Origin: Streptococcus equinus
GTDB taxonomy: Bacteria > Bacillota > Bacilli > Lactobacillales > Streptococcaceae
Length of the DNA: 64,000 bases
Direction of reading: 5' to 3'
Assembly (NCBI RefSeq): GCF_900104225.1
Contig: NZ_FNJK01000003.1
Coordinates: 166,863-230,862 of the forward strand
A program made the position numbers and the translations under genes. Below, piece by piece: positions 62,694 through 64,000 of this stretch. Position 1 is the first letter of the stretch; every line of letters begins with the position of its first letter. The notes below the pieces were generated by a model that worked only from the letters and a program-made list of their open reading frames with translations, ran no database searches and was not told the DNA's origin.

Positions 62694-64000
62694 GTGAGCA
62701 TTTTACCGGAACTAGCCGCCTTCTTAGGAAACTTGTTAAGTCTAATAATATTTGGAATACTATTTCAACAAATCACCAAGAATAAATTGAGTGTGATGGA
62801 ATGGGTGATGTATATCATTGTTTTTCATCTAGGATTAAGTACTTTTAATGTATTGGCACTTCGTTTTTCGAAGGTGTTAATGGTTCTTGGAAAAGATATA
62901 GCATTACTTTTTAGTTTAATGTATTTATCTTATCGGCATAAGCCAAAATTAAACGTTAGGTATCATCTTTTTTATGCTTTATATCCGATTATTGTTTTTA
63001 CCGTTCTTCAAAGAATCTACGGCTATTTTTTGTATGAGTTTTTAGACATTAAAATATCACCATTTCAGTCAATGTCAGTAGTGATGCTTTCAGTATTACT
63101 TGTTCCACCGATACTTTATTATTTGTTATCCAAATGGTTGAATATTGATATTTCAAATGTCAGAAAGACCTTGAAAAATTACTTAAAGGCTAAAACTATA
63201 ACAGTAATTAATTGTTTAATGTTGTTTTATTATTTTGGTTTTGATCTTTTACCATTAGTAGCGCCTTTTAATAGTGTTGTGGCTAAAAGAATTCATGAAT
63301 GTGGTTCATTTATTTATTTTATTCTTCTCTTTATCTTCCTCTTTTATCTCAACTTCCGTCATGGGCAGGAGCAGAAAAATGAATTGCTTCGCAATCAGGA
63401 GATGGAGCTTGCAGCACTTGAAAATTATAGCAAGCACGTGGAAAGTTTATATCAAGAAGTTCGCAGTTTTCGTCATGACTACGCTAATGTCTTAATGAGT
63501 TTGAAGGTTGGAATTGACCAAGGGAATCTGGATGACATCAAGAAAATTTACGAGGAAATCACCGCGGATTCAACGAAATTAGTCAACAATAACAGATTTA
63601 ACTTGACTCGTTTGGCTAATATCACAGGCAGTGGTGTTAAAAGTCTTATGTCAGCTAAATTCTTGCAAGCTGAAAGTCAAGACATTGAGATTAGTTTGGA
63701 AGTTTCAGAAAGAATGGGAACTCCCAAAATTCCCTTGATTTCTTATATCCGCATCTTGTCAATCCTTTCCGACAATGCTATTGAAGCAGCTTTGGAGTCT
63801 GAAACTCCCAAAATTTCAGTCGCTAATTTCTACCAAGATGGTGATTTTGTTTTCATGATTGAAAATTCGACAAAAAATGAATCGGTAGATTTGGACAAGA
63901 TTTTTGAGCGTGGTTACTCTACAAAAGGAGATAATCGTGGGCTCGGTCTAGCAACCTTGATGGATTTTCAAGACGATTATGAAAATTTGTCCATTGAAAC
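62694..64000 (+). CDS. Histidine kinase 3 (ComD/BlpH type), truncated by the window end
   Basis: An open frame from GTG 62694 (after AAGGGAGA) to the window end, 435 codons without a stop. About seven membrane helices, then the HPK10 kinase part: His261 in SFRHDYANVLMSLKVG, N box LSDNAIEAALES, G box GDNRGLGLATLM. It is a distant relative of kinases 1 and 2 in the sensor half and differs in the kinase half. No pheromone repeat is visible upstream, so it may belong to a separate circuit continuing beyond the window. Confidence 0.87.
   Translation, partial: MSILPELAAFLGNLLSLIIFGILFQQITKNKLSVMEWVMYIIVFHLGLSTFNVLALRFSKVLMVLGKDIALLFSLMYLSYRHKPKLNVRYHLFYALYPIIVFTVLQRIYGYFLYEFLDIKISPFQSMSVVMLSVLLVPPILYYLLSKWLNIDISNVRKTLKNYLKAKTITVINCLMLFYYFGFDLLPLVAPFNSVVAKRIHECGSFIYFILLFIFLFYLNFRHGQEQKNELLRNQEMELAALENYSKHVESLYQEVRSFRHDYANVLMSLKVGIDQGNLDDIKKIYEEITADSTKLVNNNRFNLTRLANITGSGVKSLMSAKFLQAESQDIEISLEVSERMGTPKIPLISYIRILSILSDNAIEAALESETPKISVANFYQDGDFVFMIENSTKNESVDLDKIFERGYSTKGDNRGLGLATLMDFQDDYENLSIE

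Noticed and set aside
1..64000. CRISPR arrays, tRNA/rRNA genes, insertion sequences, prophage genes
   Set aside because: Looked for repeated spaced units, cloverleaf-like tRNA ends and transposase or integrase motifs; none seen.

Overview
The window looks like the chromosome of a low-GC streptococcus, most likely the Streptococcus bovis/S. equinus complex. The basis is the housekeeping set (dut-radA-carbonic anhydrase-gltX, rnpA-yidC-khpB, rpmH, dltXABCD), lichenase-type GH16 enzymes, malolactic genes and a blp/com-type bacteriocin locus. I see no rRNA, tRNA, CRISPR array or insertion sequence. The species call is inference.

Layout. 1-13.2 kb: housekeeping genes (gpsA end, queH, dut, a cysteine hydrolase gene, radA, carbonic anhydrase, gltX, an MFS carrier, argG, argH, rnpA, yidC, khpB). 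A perfect 18-bp ARG box overlaps the argG -10. About 450 nt of strongly self-complementary non-coding DNA separates argG from argH. 13.2-18.6 kb: an ABC exporter with a LytTR regulator and a DUF3021 protein, preceded by its own 21-bp-period repeat; a secreted beta-helix-like protein behind a nested terminator; rpmH; csbD; a small membrane protein. 18.7-32.0 kb: a mixed-linkage beta-glucan utilisation region with three GH16 lichenases (secreted, wall-anchored, and one with no signal peptide), an ABC sugar importer, two GH94 phosphorylase genes and an AraC regulator. The upstream GH94 gene is split by an exact 13-bp tandem duplication. 32.3-38.7 kb: dltRS and dltXABCD (D-alanylation of teichoic acid). 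38.7-45.7 kb: mleR divergent from mleS-mleP, an OFA-type MFS carrier and an ABC exporter. 45.8-48.7 kb: tatD, which appears leaderless, then rnmV, a DUF1697 gene and rsmA.

48.7-64 kb is a bacteriocin and quorum-sensing island. It has five double-glycine bacteriocin precursors, several immunity candidates, a C39-peptidase ABC transporter with its accessory protein, a thioredoxin-like accessory protein, a LytTR response regulator, two closely related histidine kinases plus a third that runs off the window, and a 49-codon double-glycine pheromone gene too small for routine ORF calling. At least ten 12-mer direct-repeat pairs resembling ACCGTTTACGAC, each with a 21-bp period and most 28-29 bp from an extended -10, mark the promoters of the regulon. 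They precede the bacteriocins, the transporter, the regulator, immunity genes and (in degenerate form) the pheromone gene. Three of them face short transcripts with only mini-ORFs.

The island reads as a closed circuit: pheromone exported and cut by the C39 transporter, sensed by the kinase(s), the LytTR regulator binding the repeats, with bacteriocin, immunity, export and regulator genes switched on. Decay is visible: a second regulator gene collapsed to 33 codons in front of the second kinase, a frameshifted CPBP protease and a degenerate peptide locus. The strongest leads for new biology are the argG-argH RNA candidate, the short pheromone-responsive transcripts, and the three-compartment lichenase set.
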